Assembly (NCBI RefSeq): GCF_000411975.1
Contig: NZ_ASXG01000154.1
Coordinates: 206,912 to 270,911, forward strand
Source of the DNA: Amycolatopsis orientalis DSM 43388
GTDB lineage: Bacteria; Actinomycetota; Actinomycetes; Mycobacteriales; Pseudonocardiaceae
DNA: 64,000 bases
Direction: 5' to 3'
Part shown: positions 51,183-60,024 of the stretch, piece after piece
Layout of the letters: each line of letters begins with the position of its first letter
Position numbering within the stretch: the stretch's first letter is position 1
The notes under the pieces: model-generated
Databases searched by the model: none
Seen by the model: only the letters and a program-made list of their open reading frames with translations
What the model was told of the DNA's origin: nothing
Made by a program: the position numbers and the translations under genes

Positions 51183-52028
51183 TCAGGAACGGTGGACGAT
51201 GATTTCGCCGAACGCGGTGTGCCCGCGGACCTCGACGGTCTCCTTGGACTCGCCCGGGCTGGCCGAGGTCTCCAGCTGGTTGCGCACGTGGCCGAAGTTG
51301 GTCTTCACGTCGAGCCAGGCCGCGGTGCCCTCGGCGATGCCGATCCGCAGGTCGCCGATCGCGCTCTCGAGCAGGACCGAACCGCGCACGATCTCGCCGA
51401 GCCGGATGGCGCCGTTGGACGTCTTCGCGTCGACCCCCGCGCCGGCGTGCTCGACCGTGATGTCGCCGTTGGCCGCGCGCACCCGGACGTCGCCGGACGC
51501 GGACTCGATCGTGGTGTCTCCGTTGGAGTTCTTGACCACGACGGTCCCGTCGACCGGGCCGAGCCGGACCTTCCCGGACGAGGTCGAGACCTCGGCGTCG
51601 CCCGCGACGTCCTCGACGGTGACGTGGCCGACCGAGGTGTCGACGCGCAGCGGGCCGGTCCGGTCGAGGCTGACGTTCCCGGCGGCGGTCTTGAACCGCG
51701 CCTGCCCGAGCTGCCCGGCGCTCTGGAAAGCGCCCGCCTGCACTTCGGCGGCAATCCGGGAGCCGGTGGGCAGTTCGACGGTCACGTCGACCGAGCGCGT
51801 CTTGCGGGAGAAGTCGAACGCCCGCAGTTTCGGCCCGGTGATGTGCAGCGTGCCATTGCTGTAGTCGACGCGGACCTGCTTCGCGGTCTTCACGTCGGAC
51901 GAGTCCGTCTCGTCGGTCGGCCGGACGTCGACGACCGTGTCGGCGCGGTCGCTCGCGGCGAACCGCACCTGGCCGACGCCGAGGTCGAGGGTGACGGAAA
52001 TCGGGTCGGGAGTGTCGAATTTAGGCAT
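51183..52028 (-). CDS. DUF4097-family beta-strand repeat protein
   Basis: The ATG at 52028 (GGGGA eight bases upstream) gives 281 residues. The protein is a regular beta-solenoid of about 17-residue strands with S/N-G-D/K turns (VEDVAGDAEVSTSSGKVRL, SNGDTTIESASGDVRV). It has no signal peptide. DUF4097 proteins often stand beside RHH regulators and DrrAB exporters in this group; their function is unknown, possibly scaffolding or binding at the membrane. Confidence 0.88.
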   Translation of the reverse strand: MPKFDTPDPISVTLDLGVGQVRFAASDRADTVVDVRPTDETDSSDVKTAKQVRVDYSNGTLHITGPKLRAFDFSRKTRSVDVTVELPTGSRIAAEVQAGAFQSAGQLGQARFKTAAGNVSLDRTGPLRVDTSVGHVTVEDVAGDAEVSTSSGKVRLGPVDGTVVVKNSNGDTTIESASGDVRVRAANGDITVEHAGAGVDAKTSNGAIRLGEIVRGSVLLESAIGDLRIGIAEGTAAWLDVKTNFGHVRNQLETSASPGESKETVEVRGHTAFGEIIVHRS

Positions 52029-52104
52029 GGTTGTCCCCACATCGGTATTCGGTGTGCCGTCGCCGCAGGTCGGCGACGGGTGAAGAAATCAGCGAAAAAC
52101 TGAG

Positions 52105-52626
52105 CTACCGGACCCAGCCGGTGAAACTCTGTTTGGAAAACGTGCCGCCGGGCGACTCGAACCGCGCCTCGCGTTCGGGCCGCTGCTGCAGCGCCGCGGT
52201 GGCCGCCCGGACGAGCCAGGCGTTGACCGAACGGCCCTCCTTGGCGGCGGCCTCCTCGACCGCGGCCTTGAGCTGCTCGGGCAGCCGCACATTGATCCGC
52301 GCGGACGGGCCGTCCTCGGAGAACAGCGGTTCCGCCTCCGGCGCCGGTTCGGCCGCGGGCGCGGCGGCCGGAGCGGGTTCGGCGGGCGGCGCGGTCACGA
52401 CGAAGTTCGGGTCGCGGCCACGGAGGCGCAGTTCGACCGAACCGGGCGCGAGGTCCCGGGTGATCTCGTCGACGGCGCCGGACAGCGTGTCCAGGAGGGT
52501 CATCCGGATCGCCGATTCGAGCGATCCGGTGAGCCGCTCGACCAGCGCGCGTCCCTCTTCGCCGCCGGCCTCGGCCAGCGTCGCGAATTCCCGCCCGAGG
52601 TTGCTTACGTACGTGGTCAAGTCCAT
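52105..52626 (-). CDS. Ribbon-helix-helix (HicB/Arc-like) regulator
   Basis: The ATG at 52626 gives 173 residues. Residues 1-80 form a helical N-terminus, an Ala/Pro/Glu linker spans about 85-112, and the C-terminus has an RHH fold (SARINVRLPEQLKAAVEEAA, then GRSVNAWLVRAATAAL). It is often called a HicB antitoxin, but no toxin gene is adjacent. It lies 76 bases upstream of the DUF4097 gene and probably controls the DUF4097-DrrAB-P450 operon through the phased repeats over its own start. Confidence 0.85.
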   Translation of the reverse strand: MDLTTYVSNLGREFATLAEAGGEEGRALVERLTGSLESAIRMTLLDTLSGAVDEITRDLAPGSVELRLRGRDPNFVVTAPPAEPAPAAAPAAEPAPEAEPLFSEDGPSARINVRLPEQLKAAVEEAAAKEGRSVNAWLVRAATAALQQRPEREARFESPGGTFSKQSFTGWVR

Positions 52627-52763
52627 GGCACCACTATGGCACACGTATGGCACCACCACAAGCCACCTTGGCTCACTTTGGCGCCATGATGGCACCTCAA
52701 TCGGCAAAACTGCAGGTCAAGGCATGGTGCCATCCTGGAAAATAGGTGAGCCAACGTGGCACC
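52626..52763. promoter_or_regulatory. Phased TGGCAC(C) direct-repeat array at the RHH promoter
   Basis: TGGCAC begins at 52626, 52637 and 52648, exactly 11 bases apart, then at 52690 and 52757, with an inverted copy at 52726-52732. Direct repeats at one-helical-turn spacing are the usual target of ribbon-helix-helix proteins, and the array overlaps the start of the RHH gene, so autoregulation is likely. Confidence 0.65.
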
Positions 52764-52995
52764 ACGGGCCGGGCGACCGGGATTGCCGCCCGCTCTGACT
52801 CCGCGACTTGGCCGCTTACGCGACCGGCAGCTCGACCCCGGCGCGGTAGTGCGGACACTCGTCCAGCGGGCCGTCGTGACCCGCCGGTCCGGCAGTGCTG
52901 CAGCGTCACCGCTCCTGGATCGCCTCCGAGCGGTGACTGTGCTCCGCCAGTCGCCGCACCGGCCATTGCCCCTGAGCAGCGCGCCGACACCTCGC
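52764..52995. other. Intergenic region with EfeB terminator hairpin
   Basis: No gene is visible here. A hairpin at 52905-52937 (stem GTCACCGCTC/GAGCGGTGAC, 13-base loop) lies about 60 bases downstream of the peroxidase stop on the minus strand and probably ends the efe operon. Confidence 0.55.
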
Positions 52996-54240
52996 TTAAT
53001 CAAACAATCCGCGGGCGTACCAATCGGCCTGGTCTCGGACCCCCGGCAGCGTGAAGAAGTAGCCGCCGCCGAACGGCTGGACGTAGTCCACCAGCGGCTC
53101 GCCGGCCAGCCGCTCCTGCACCGTCTCGAACTGCCGCCGCACGTCCTGCTGGTAGCAGACGAAGACGTGCCCGGCCTGGAGTTCCCCGTTCCGGTCCACG
53201 CCGAGGTCGTAGCTGTAGGAACGGCGGACGAGGCGCTGGTTCTCGGTGGCGGGCGTCCGCGGGTTGGCCTTCCGGATGTGCGCGGTCAGCGGGATCACCG
53301 CACCGTGGGGATCCGCGGCGTAGTTCGGGTTGTCGGTCTCGGCGTTGCCGTCCAGCGGGGCGCCCGAATCGCGGCGGCGGCCGAACATCTTCTCCTGCTC
53401 GTTGATCGACACCCGGTCCCAGAACTCGACCAGCATCCGGATCAGCCGCACTACCTGGTAGCTGCCGCCCTGTGCCCACGCGGGCTCGGCCGGATCGTCG
53501 ACCCACACCAGCCCGCTCGCCTCGCCGCCGACCGGATTCGCCGTGCCGTCCTTGAACCCCAGCAGGTTCCGGCCCGCGCCGGACGGCCGCGGCGGCGGGT
53601 TGTAGCCGTGCATCTTCCACCGCAGCTGCATCGCGCCGCGGGTGTGCCGGGTGAGGTCGCGCAGCGCGTGGTGCACCGTGTCCGGGTTGTTCGCGCACAA
53701 CTGGATCAGCAGGTCGCCGTGCATCCAGGCGGCTTCCGGCGCGTCGTCGGGGAAGATCCGCATCGGGGTCAGCTTTTTCGGTTTCCGCGCGGCGAGGCCG
53801 ACCCGGTCGAAAAGGCTGGCGCCGAACGAAACCGTGACGGTGAGACCGTCGGCGGGGACGGACGGGCCGAGCACCTCGCTGTCCGACGGCGGCCTTCCGA
53901 CGCCCAGATTCGGCGGGGTGCCGCCGGTGGTGAGGAACCGGGCGCGGTCGGTGAGCGTGTGCAGGAGCGCGATCAGGTCCGTCTTCGAGCTGCTGAGCAG
54001 GTCGAAGGCCACGAAGGCGGCGGAGGCCTGTTTTTCGGCCGGAGCCGGGGTGAGCACGCCGGACTGGTTGGCGCCGTGGAACGGATACTCCGTCGCCGGG
54101 GTCGGCGCCGCGCCGGCCGAGCGCTCGTCGGCCTGGGCGCCGCCGATCAGCACGCCCCCGGTGAGCGCGGTGCCTGCCGCGCCGGCGGCCGCGCCTTTCA
54201 GGAAATTGCGGCGATTGACGTTCGTCACTTCGGGATTCAC
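52996..54240 (-). CDS. efeB: Dyp-type heme peroxidase EfeB (Tat-exported)
   Basis: The 414-residue protein has a twin-arginine signal (NRRNFLKGAAAGAAGTA, cleavage near residue 37 after AQA). The peroxidase body shows the Dyp motif GFKDGTANP (catalytic Asp), proximal His in the TRHTRGAMQL segment and FVCYQQDVRRQFETVQ near the end. It releases iron from heme or oxidises ferrous iron outside the cell. Seven bases separate it from the fused EfeU-EfeO gene, completing an EfeUOB system in two genes. Confidence 0.94.
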   Translation of the reverse strand: MNPEVTNVNRRNFLKGAAAGAAGTALTGGVLIGGAQADERSAGAAPTPATEYPFHGANQSGVLTPAPAEKQASAAFVAFDLLSSSKTDLIALLHTLTDRARFLTTGGTPPNLGVGRPPSDSEVLGPSVPADGLTVTVSFGASLFDRVGLAARKPKKLTPMRIFPDDAPEAAWMHGDLLIQLCANNPDTVHHALRDLTRHTRGAMQLRWKMHGYNPPPRPSGAGRNLLGFKDGTANPVGGEASGLVWVDDPAEPAWAQGGSYQVVRLIRMLVEFWDRVSINEQEKMFGRRRDSGAPLDGNAETDNPNYAADPHGAVIPLTAHIRKANPRTPATENQRLVRRSYSYDLGVDRNGELQAGHVFVCYQQDVRRQFETVQERLAGEPLVDYVQPFGGGYFFTLPGVRDQADWYARGLFD

Positions 54241-54247
54241 CAGCCGA

Positions 54248-56269
54248 TCAGTGGCTCGGGGGAACTTCGAGCAGAGTGGGCACCGCGGACAGGGTCTCGA
54301 CGACAGCTCCGGCCGCGCCGTTCACCGCCTGCCGTTGGGCGAGGGTCGTGGGCGCGTGGTTGGCCAGCGCTTCGTGCAGCGTGGTGAGCTGCTTTTCCGC
54401 CGTCTGGACCAGGCCCGGGGCGCGCTCGTTGAGCAGCGGGGTCAGCTCGGCCAGCACCGTGCGGGTGACGTCGATGTCGGCATCCGTTGCCGGGTAGGCA
54501 GTCCCGCTGCCTTGATCGTCCATTCCGGACAGATGGTCGCGGATCGCGTCCTCGAGGATTTCGTGCGCGCGGATCGGCAGCTTCGTGGGGTCGCCCGCCA
54601 CGTCGTCGGTGTCGAGTTTCCCGTGCAGGGTCGTGAGATCCTGCGCGAGCTGGTCGGCGACCGGGACCAGCGACGCCGGGGCCTGGCCGTGCCACAGGCC
54701 GTACTCCAAGCGGTGCAACCCCGTGAAGCTCGGATCAGCCGTGTTCGCGGGGAGACCGTCGGGCAGGCCGTCGACCGCGGTGCCCGCGTCCCCGAAGCTG
54801 TTGTAGGACGCGCCGACCCGCTCCCACGCGAGCTGCGCGGTCAGCCAGTCTTTCTTCGCCGCCTCGGTGTTGTTCGCGGCCAGGTCGGCCCGGACCGTGC
54901 CCACCGCGGCCGACACCGCGCCGAGCTGCTGGGCGGCGTAACCGAGATATTGCCGATTCGGGCCGGCGAGGTCTTCGGTGGTCACCGGTTTGACCGGGGC
55001 CGGGCCGTCGTTGGCCGCACCACCGCTGACCTGCACTGGAGCCGAAGCGGTGGTCGCCTGCCCGGACATCAGGCAGTGGAAGGTGTAGGAACCGTCGGAC
55101 AGCGTCGCGGACATCGTGGCGCTCGTGGCCGGTCCGATCGTCTCGATCTCCGCGACGATCCCGCCGCTGCTGTCGTCGAGCCGGATCTCGCCCGCCTTCG
55201 CCGTCTTGTTGGTGACGGTGATGGTTTGCGTCCCAGCGGGAGCGGACTTCCATTCCGGCGCGCAGTCGTGGTCGGTCACCGAGATCGCCGAACCCGCCGC
55301 AGCCTCCGGAAGAGCAGCGACCACCGAAGCCGCCACCGCGACCGGCACGATTACCAGCGCGCCCGCGACGATCGCGGTGTGGTTGCCCGCCAGCCGTTCC
55401 CACTTGCCCGCGGGGGCCGGTTCGCTCTCCGGCTTTCGTTCGACCGGCTGCCGACCGGCCGCGACGAACAGCGGCAGCACGACGGCGAGGTAGCCCAGCC
55501 AGGCCGTCACCTGCAGGACGGTCATCCGGGGCGTCAGCTCGGTGACGCCGCTGATCAGCGAAACCCACCACGAGTTCGGGTCGATCGAGCCGGTGAGGTC
55601 GAACGCGACCCAGCTCTGGCCGGGCAGCACTCCCCCGTCCTGCAGGTCGCCGAGACCGTAGGACAGCACGCCGGCCGCGATGACGATCAGCACGAACGCG
55701 GTGCGGCTGAAGAACACGCCGAGGTTGAGCCGTACCGCGCGGCGGTAGAGCAGCCAGCACAACAGGATCGCGAGGCCGAGCCCGAGCGCCGCCCCGGTCA
55801 GCGGCGCGACCGTCGTGCCGGACGCTTTCACCGCCGTCCAGAGGAACAGCGTGGTCTCGAGGCCCTCCCGGCCGACCGCCAGGAACGCGGTGAGCGTGAG
55901 CGCACCCGCGCCGATCGCCACCGCGCGTTCGACTTCGCCGCGCAATTGCGCGGAAAGCCCCATCGCGGTCCGGCGCATCCAAAACACCATGCCGGTGACG
56001 AGAAATACCGCGAGCACGCTCAGCGAGCCGCCGACGATCTGCTGCGCACGGGAAGAAAGGACATCAGTGGAAAAGGTGAGAATCGTGGCGAAACTGCCCG
56101 CCACGGTCACCGCGCCCAGCACGCCCAGCCACACCGAAGCCGTGGACCCCGCGCCGCCACCCGGCCGGATCTTGCGCAGCGCGGCCAGCAGGATGCTCAC
56201 CACGAGGCCCGCTTCCAGCCCTTCGCGCAAGCCGATCATCAAGTTCGGAACCGCTTCTGCCCACTGCAC
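54248..56269 (-). CDS. Fused EfeU permease and EfeO iron-binding protein
   Basis: GTG 56269 (VQWAEAVPNLMIGLREG) gives 673 residues; the outer TTG at 56287 lies in the iron box and is rejected. Residues 1-290 are an FTR1/EfeU permease with two REGLE motifs (REGLEAG, REGLETT) and seven helices. A helix near 310-330 leads out of the membrane. Residues about 335-415 are a cupredoxin domain (DHDCAPEW, FHCLMSG), and about 430-673 the M75 EfeO part with the HxxE site HRLEYGLWHG. Normally these are separate proteins. Confidence 0.92.
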   Translation of the reverse strand: MQWAEAVPNLMIGLREGLEAGLVVSILLAALRKIRPGGGAGSTASVWLGVLGAVTVAGSFATILTFSTDVLSSRAQQIVGGSLSVLAVFLVTGMVFWMRRTAMGLSAQLRGEVERAVAIGAGALTLTAFLAVGREGLETTLFLWTAVKASGTTVAPLTGAALGLGLAILLCWLLYRRAVRLNLGVFFSRTAFVLIVIAAGVLSYGLGDLQDGGVLPGQSWVAFDLTGSIDPNSWWVSLISGVTELTPRMTVLQVTAWLGYLAVVLPLFVAAGRQPVERKPESEPAPAGKWERLAGNHTAIVAGALVIVPVAVAASVVAALPEAAAGSAISVTDHDCAPEWKSAPAGTQTITVTNKTAKAGEIRLDDSSGGIVAEIETIGPATSATMSATLSDGSYTFHCLMSGQATTASAPVQVSGGAANDGPAPVKPVTTEDLAGPNRQYLGYAAQQLGAVSAAVGTVRADLAANNTEAAKKDWLTAQLAWERVGASYNSFGDAGTAVDGLPDGLPANTADPSFTGLHRLEYGLWHGQAPASLVPVADQLAQDLTTLHGKLDTDDVAGDPTKLPIRAHEILEDAIRDHLSGMDDQGSGTAYPATDADIDVTRTVLAELTPLLNERAPGLVQTAEKQLTTLHEALANHAPTTLAQRQAVNGAAGAVVETLSAVPTLLEVPPSH

Positions 56270-56274
56270 GCAGA

Positions 56275-56293
56275 TTACGATAGGCAAACCTAA
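56275..56293 (-). promoter_or_regulatory. IdeR/DtxR-type iron box
   Basis: The minus strand reads TTAGGTTTGCCTATCGTAA, which matches the 19-bp DtxR/IdeR consensus (TTAGGTTAGGCTAACCTAA) at 15 positions. It ends 5 bases before the chosen start of the EfeUO gene, overlapping the likely -10 (TAATCT), so iron-loaded IdeR should block transcription. Confidence 0.75.
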
Positions 56294-56345
56294 ATTGACG
56301 GTCGAGAGGGGGCCGCGGAACGGGTCTTTTCCTCCCGGATAGTCC

Positions 56346-56915
56346 CTATTCGGCGGCGACGATCCGTTCGACCGCTTCAGTGATCAAGTGCTCCCGCTCC
56401 GCCTCGTCGAAAACATCCGGCAAGGTCAGCTGTTCGACGATCAGCCAGTTCAAGGCGAGGATCAGCAGTTTGACCGCCGTGGCGTCGCCGGGCAACCCGG
56501 AAGCCTCGTGGTAGGCGACATTCGCGTCGACATCGGCCCGGACGCGCTCGGTCAGCACCCGGCGCAACTCCGGCCGGCGCGTGGCCTCGAGCCGCAGCTC
56601 CAGCAACGCGAGATACCCGGTGCGAAACGCCGCGACCCGGCTGACCAGCTCGCGCATCAGCTGGGCGTACGACTCCCGGTCCCCGATGCCGGGCGGGAGC
56701 GTGTCGTCCTCCGGCTGCAGCCGTTCGTAGACCCGAGCCCCGGCCTGCGTGAAAAGCTCGTCCCGGTTGGCGAAGTAGTTCGACGCGGTGCCCGCGGGCA
56801 CGCCGGCCTCCCCGTCGACCGCCCGGAACGTCAGCCCGCGCGCCCCCTCGCGCGCCAGGACCTCGATCGCCGCGTCGACGAGCGCGGCCCGCCGCTGGTC
56901 GTTCCTCCGCACCAT
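56346..56915 (-). CDS. TetR-family repressor
   Basis: The ATG at 56915 gives 189 residues; an upstream in-frame ATG would add the operator sequence and is rejected. The HTH is RRAALVDAAIEVLAREGARG then TFRAVDGEAGVPAGTASNYF, the standard TetR form. The C-terminus is all helix and binds an unknown ligand. It is divergent from the reductase gene and shares an inverted repeat with it, implying control of both. Confidence 0.92.
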   Translation of the reverse strand: MVRRNDQRRAALVDAAIEVLAREGARGLTFRAVDGEAGVPAGTASNYFANRDELFTQAGARVYERLQPEDDTLPPGIGDRESYAQLMRELVSRVAAFRTGYLALLELRLEATRRPELRRVLTERVRADVDANVAYHEASGLPGDATAVKLLILALNWLIVEQLTLPDVFDEAEREHLITEAVERIVAAE

Positions 56916-56930
56916 TTGACACCACTCCAG

Positions 56931-56973
56931 CTGTAGTTGTATGGTCCAAACCACTTCAGGCATAGTACTACAG
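56931..56973. promoter_or_regulatory. Inverted repeat between TetR and reductase genes
   Basis: CTGTAGTTGTATG and CATAGTACTACAG are complementary at 11 of 13 positions with a 17-base spacer, covering the promoters of both divergent genes. It is the natural operator for the TetR protein. Confidence 0.6.
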
Positions 56974-56986
56974 ACGGAGTTAATAG

Positions 56987-57571
56987 ATGCGAAAGCTCGT
57001 GTACTACATCGCGGTCACCCTCGACGGCCGCATCGCCGGTCCCGCGGGCGAGTTCGACTTCTTCCCGCAAGGCGACGCCGAGCAGACCGCCGCCTACATG
57101 GGATTCATGAACACGCTGTACCCGGAAACCATCCCGACGGCCTTCCGCGCGGCCTTCGGTGTCGTGGACACCCCGAACCGCAGATTCGACACCGTCCTGA
57201 TGGGCCGCGCGACACACCAGATCGACCCGACCGCGCCCAGCCCGTATGCGCACCTGCGCCAGTACGTCGTGTCGAGCACGCTGAAACCCGACCTGGATCC
57301 GGCAGTGACCGTCGTCCCCGGCGATCCGGTCGGGCTGGTGAGAGAACTGAAGGAAGGGGACACAGGGAAGGACATCTGGCTGTGTGGCGGCGGGAAGCTG
57401 GCCGGAGCCTTGCTGCCGGAGATCGACGAGATCGTGCTGAAGAGTTATCCGGTAGTGGCCGGCGCGGGCATCCCGATGGTGGAGGGCGGGTTCGATCCGA
57501 CGGTGTTTTCGGTGGCGGAACGGACGGCTTTTCCGAACGGGGTCACGGCCACCCGGCTGGTGCGCAACTAG
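56987..57571 (+). CDS. Dihydrofolate-reductase-family (RibD C-terminal-like) protein
   Basis: The 194-residue protein has the fold of YyaP/RibD-type reductases: RKLVYYIAVTLDGRIAGPAGEFDFF at the start (quoted core AVTLDGRIAG), VLMGRATHQ, and KDIWLCGGGKLAGALLPEID. These bind NADPH and reduce small molecules; the true substrate is unknown. It probably depends on release of the divergent TetR repressor. Confidence 0.87.
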   Translation: MRKLVYYIAVTLDGRIAGPAGEFDFFPQGDAEQTAAYMGFMNTLYPETIPTAFRAAFGVVDTPNRRFDTVLMGRATHQIDPTAPSPYAHLRQYVVSSTLKPDLDPAVTVVPGDPVGLVRELKEGDTGKDIWLCGGGKLAGALLPEIDEIVLKSYPVVAGAGIPMVEGGFDPTVFSVAERTAFPNGVTATRLVRN

Positions 57572-57652
57572 GCCGACGGGCGGCGGGGCTCCGGCTCTCG
57601 GTCCGGTGCCGCGGATGCTCGCTGCAGAATCCCGCGCACCAGTCGGCCGGAT

Positions 57653-57689
57653 CGCCGTATCGGATGCGCCCCACGCACCCGATACGGCG
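57653..57689. terminator. Hairpin terminator between convergent genes
   Basis: Perfect 11-bp stem CGCCGTATCGG/CCGATACGGCG with a 15-base loop lies between the reductase and the aldo/keto reductase ends. Confidence 0.75.
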
Positions 57690-57725
57690 TCGAGGAAGGG
57701 GCCGGTTTCCGTTGCCCCGCAACGG

Positions 57726-58547
57726 TCAGTTGAACTGATCCGGATCCGGACCGGTGCGCAGGCCGCGGTCGGCGGCTGCGATCGCGGCGAGGTCGGCGTC
57801 GGCGAGTTCGAAGCCGAAGACGTCGAAGTTCTGCCGGATCCGGGCGGGCGTCACGGACTTCGGGATCACGATGTTGCCCACCTGCAGGTGCCAGCGCAGC
57901 ACCACCTGTGCGGCGGATTTCCCGGTGCGCGCGGCGATTTCGGTGATCGCCGGGTCGTCCAGGACCGCACCCTGGGCGAGCGGGCTCCACGCTTCGGTCG
58001 CGATGCCGTGCTCGGTGTGGAAGGCGCGCAATTCGGCCTGTTGCAGACCGGGGTGCAGCTCGATCTGGTTGACCGCGGGCACGAGGTCGCTGTGGTCGAG
58101 CAGGCGGCGCAGGTGCGCGGGCTGGAAGTTGGACACGCCGGCGGCGCGGATGCGGCCGTCCTTGGCGAGGTGTTCCAGTGCGCGCCAGGTGTCGAGGTAG
58201 CGGTCGCGGGCGGGCGTCGGCCAGTGGATCAGGTACAGGTCGACGTAGTCGAGACGGAGTTTCGCGAGGCTGGCGTCGAAGGCGCGCAACGTGGAGTCGT
58301 AGCCCTGGTCGTCGTTCCACAGCTTGGTGGTGACGAACAGGTCGGCGCGGGAAATCCCGGACTCGGCGATGGCGCGGCCGACGCCTGCTTCGTTGCCGTA
58401 GATCGCGGCGGTGTCGATGCTGCGGTAGCCGGCTTCGAGCGCGCTGGCTACGGCAGCGGTGGTCTGGTCGTCCGGGACCTGGAAGACGCCGAAGCCGAGC
58501 TGCGGAATTTCGACGTCGTTGTTGAGGCGGACATTGGGGACAGTCAC
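57726..58547 (-). CDS. Aldo/keto reductase
   Basis: The GTG at 58547 gives 273 residues. The catalytic tetrad is visible as D in SIDTAAIYGNE (with Tyr), K in VTTKLWNDD and H in LIHWPTP; NADPH-binding features are VIPKSVTP and RIRQN. This is the 2,5-diketo-gluconate/AKR5 group that reduces aldehydes. It lies 14 bases downstream of the MFS transporter gene and is probably cotranscribed. Confidence 0.92.
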   Translation of the reverse strand: MTVPNVRLNNDVEIPQLGFGVFQVPDDQTTAAVASALEAGYRSIDTAAIYGNEAGVGRAIAESGISRADLFVTTKLWNDDQGYDSTLRAFDASLAKLRLDYVDLYLIHWPTPARDRYLDTWRALEHLAKDGRIRAAGVSNFQPAHLRRLLDHSDLVPAVNQIELHPGLQQAELRAFHTEHGIATEAWSPLAQGAVLDDPAITEIAARTGKSAAQVVLRWHLQVGNIVIPKSVTPARIRQNFDVFGFELADADLAAIAAADRGLRTGPDPDQFN

Positions 58548-58561
58548 GGATGGTGCCTTTC

Positions 58562-59740
58562 TCAGTGCTGGACAAGGGGTTCGGCCGCCGCGACGCGCGG
58601 ACGTCGCTCGAGCGCGGCCGACCAGACGGCGAGACCGAGCGCCGAACCGGCGAGCGCGGCCCCGACCCAGTTCGGTGCGGTGTAGCCGAATCCGGCGGAA
58701 ATCACGACGCCGCCGAGCCACGCGGACAGCGCGTTGCCGAGATTGAACGCGCCGATGTTCACGACGGACGCGAGCGTCGGCGCGCCGTGCGCCTGGTCGA
58801 GAACGCGTTTCTGCAGCGGCGGAACCGTGGCGAAACCGAGCGCGCCGATCAGCAGAATCGTTGCCGCGGCGAGGATTTGGCTGTGCGCGGTGACGGTGAA
58901 CAACGCCAGGACGATCGCGAGGCCGCCGAGGCTGACGTACAGCATCGGCATGAGCTTGCGGTCGGCGAACCGGCCGCCGGTCAGGTTGCCGAGGAACATG
59001 CCGATGCCGAACAGCACCAGCAGCCAGGTCACCGCGCCCGCCGAGTACCCGGCGATCTCGGTCATCATCGGGGCGATGTAGGTGATCGCGGCGAAGACCC
59101 CGCCGAAGCCGAGGACCGTCATGGCCATCGCGAGGACCACCTGGACGTTCCGGAACGCGGCCAGCTCCTTGCGCAGATGTGCCCCCTCGGGCCGGGGCAG
59201 GTCCGGCACCAGCTTCGCGACCCCGGCGAGCCCGACGACGCCGAGCGCCGCGACGATCCCGAAGGTGACGCGCCAGCCGACCGCCTGCCCGACGAACGTG
59301 CCGAGCGGCACGCCGACGATGTTGGCGACCGTGAGCCCGGTGAACATGATCGCGATCGCCCCGGCCCGCTTGTCCGGCGCGACCAGCTCCGCCGCGACGA
59401 CCGAGCCGATCCCGAAGAACGCCCCGTGCGCGAGCGACGCGACGATCCGCCCGGCGAGCATGACCCTGAACACCGGCGCGACCGCCGACAGCAGGTTCCC
59501 GGCGATGAACAGGCCCATCAGCAGCATGAGCATGGTCTTGCGGTTGATCTTCGTGCCGAGAACCGTCATCACCGGAGCGCCGGCGACGACCCCGAGCGCG
59601 TACCCGGTCACCAGAAAGCCGGCCGCCGGGATGGACACGCCGAACTCGGCGGCGATCTCGGGGAGAAGACCCATGATCACGAATTCGGTGGTGCCGATCC
59701 CGAACGCCCCGATGGCCAGCGCTACCAGTGCTAGTGGCAT
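58562..59740 (-). CDS. MFS exporter of the AraJ/DHA1 type
   Basis: The ATG at 59740 gives 392 residues with twelve hydrophobic helices. It has the signature GAFGIGTTEFVIMGLLPEIA at the start and the charged loop GTKINRK between helices 2 and 3, marks of the DHA1/AraJ drug and sugar efflux group. Together with the aldo/keto reductase it may detoxify or export a small carbonyl compound. Confidence 0.9.
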   Translation of the reverse strand: MPLALVALAIGAFGIGTTEFVIMGLLPEIAAEFGVSIPAAGFLVTGYALGVVAGAPVMTVLGTKINRKTMLMLLMGLFIAGNLLSAVAPVFRVMLAGRIVASLAHGAFFGIGSVVAAELVAPDKRAGAIAIMFTGLTVANIVGVPLGTFVGQAVGWRVTFGIVAALGVVGLAGVAKLVPDLPRPEGAHLRKELAAFRNVQVVLAMAMTVLGFGGVFAAITYIAPMMTEIAGYSAGAVTWLLVLFGIGMFLGNLTGGRFADRKLMPMLYVSLGGLAIVLALFTVTAHSQILAAATILLIGALGFATVPPLQKRVLDQAHGAPTLASVVNIGAFNLGNALSAWLGGVVISAGFGYTAPNWVGAALAGSALGLAVWSAALERRPRVAAAEPLVQH

Positions 59741-60024
59741 GAGCCCGCGTCTCCTTGGTCTGCATGTGGATGCCGCTTGTCGGCTTCCGCAATAGTTGCA
59801 TACGCGGTATGTTGTTGGCGCTTGTTGTTGATGAGAGTCACAGCTGAGGCTGGTTCGAGTGGAGGCGGGCGGGCCGGGCTGGGCGGCTAAGGCAGTCGGA
59901 GTGGACTGCGGAGCTGTGTGGGGCCCGGAGACAAGGCCACAGGCTTGGTGGACAGACGCGGGAGCCTCGGGACGGAAGTCCTGGCGACGGAGGCTGCACA
60001 AACTGCTGAGGTGGAGCCGCGGGC
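59741..60024. promoter_or_regulatory. MFS promoter region with palindrome
   Basis: CATACGCGGTATG (arms CATAC/GTATG) at 59799-59811 lies about 60 bases before the MFS start and is a candidate operator. No gene is visible upstream to about 60024. Confidence 0.4.

Noticed and set aside
52105..52626. HicAB toxin-antitoxin system
   Set aside because: The RHH domain fits HicB-like labels, but no HicA-type toxin gene is adjacent and the operon encodes an exporter.
56270..56287. TTG 56287 as start of the EfeU-EfeO fusion
   Set aside because: It lies inside the IdeR box and likely promoter; the GTG at 56269 keeps the full first helix.
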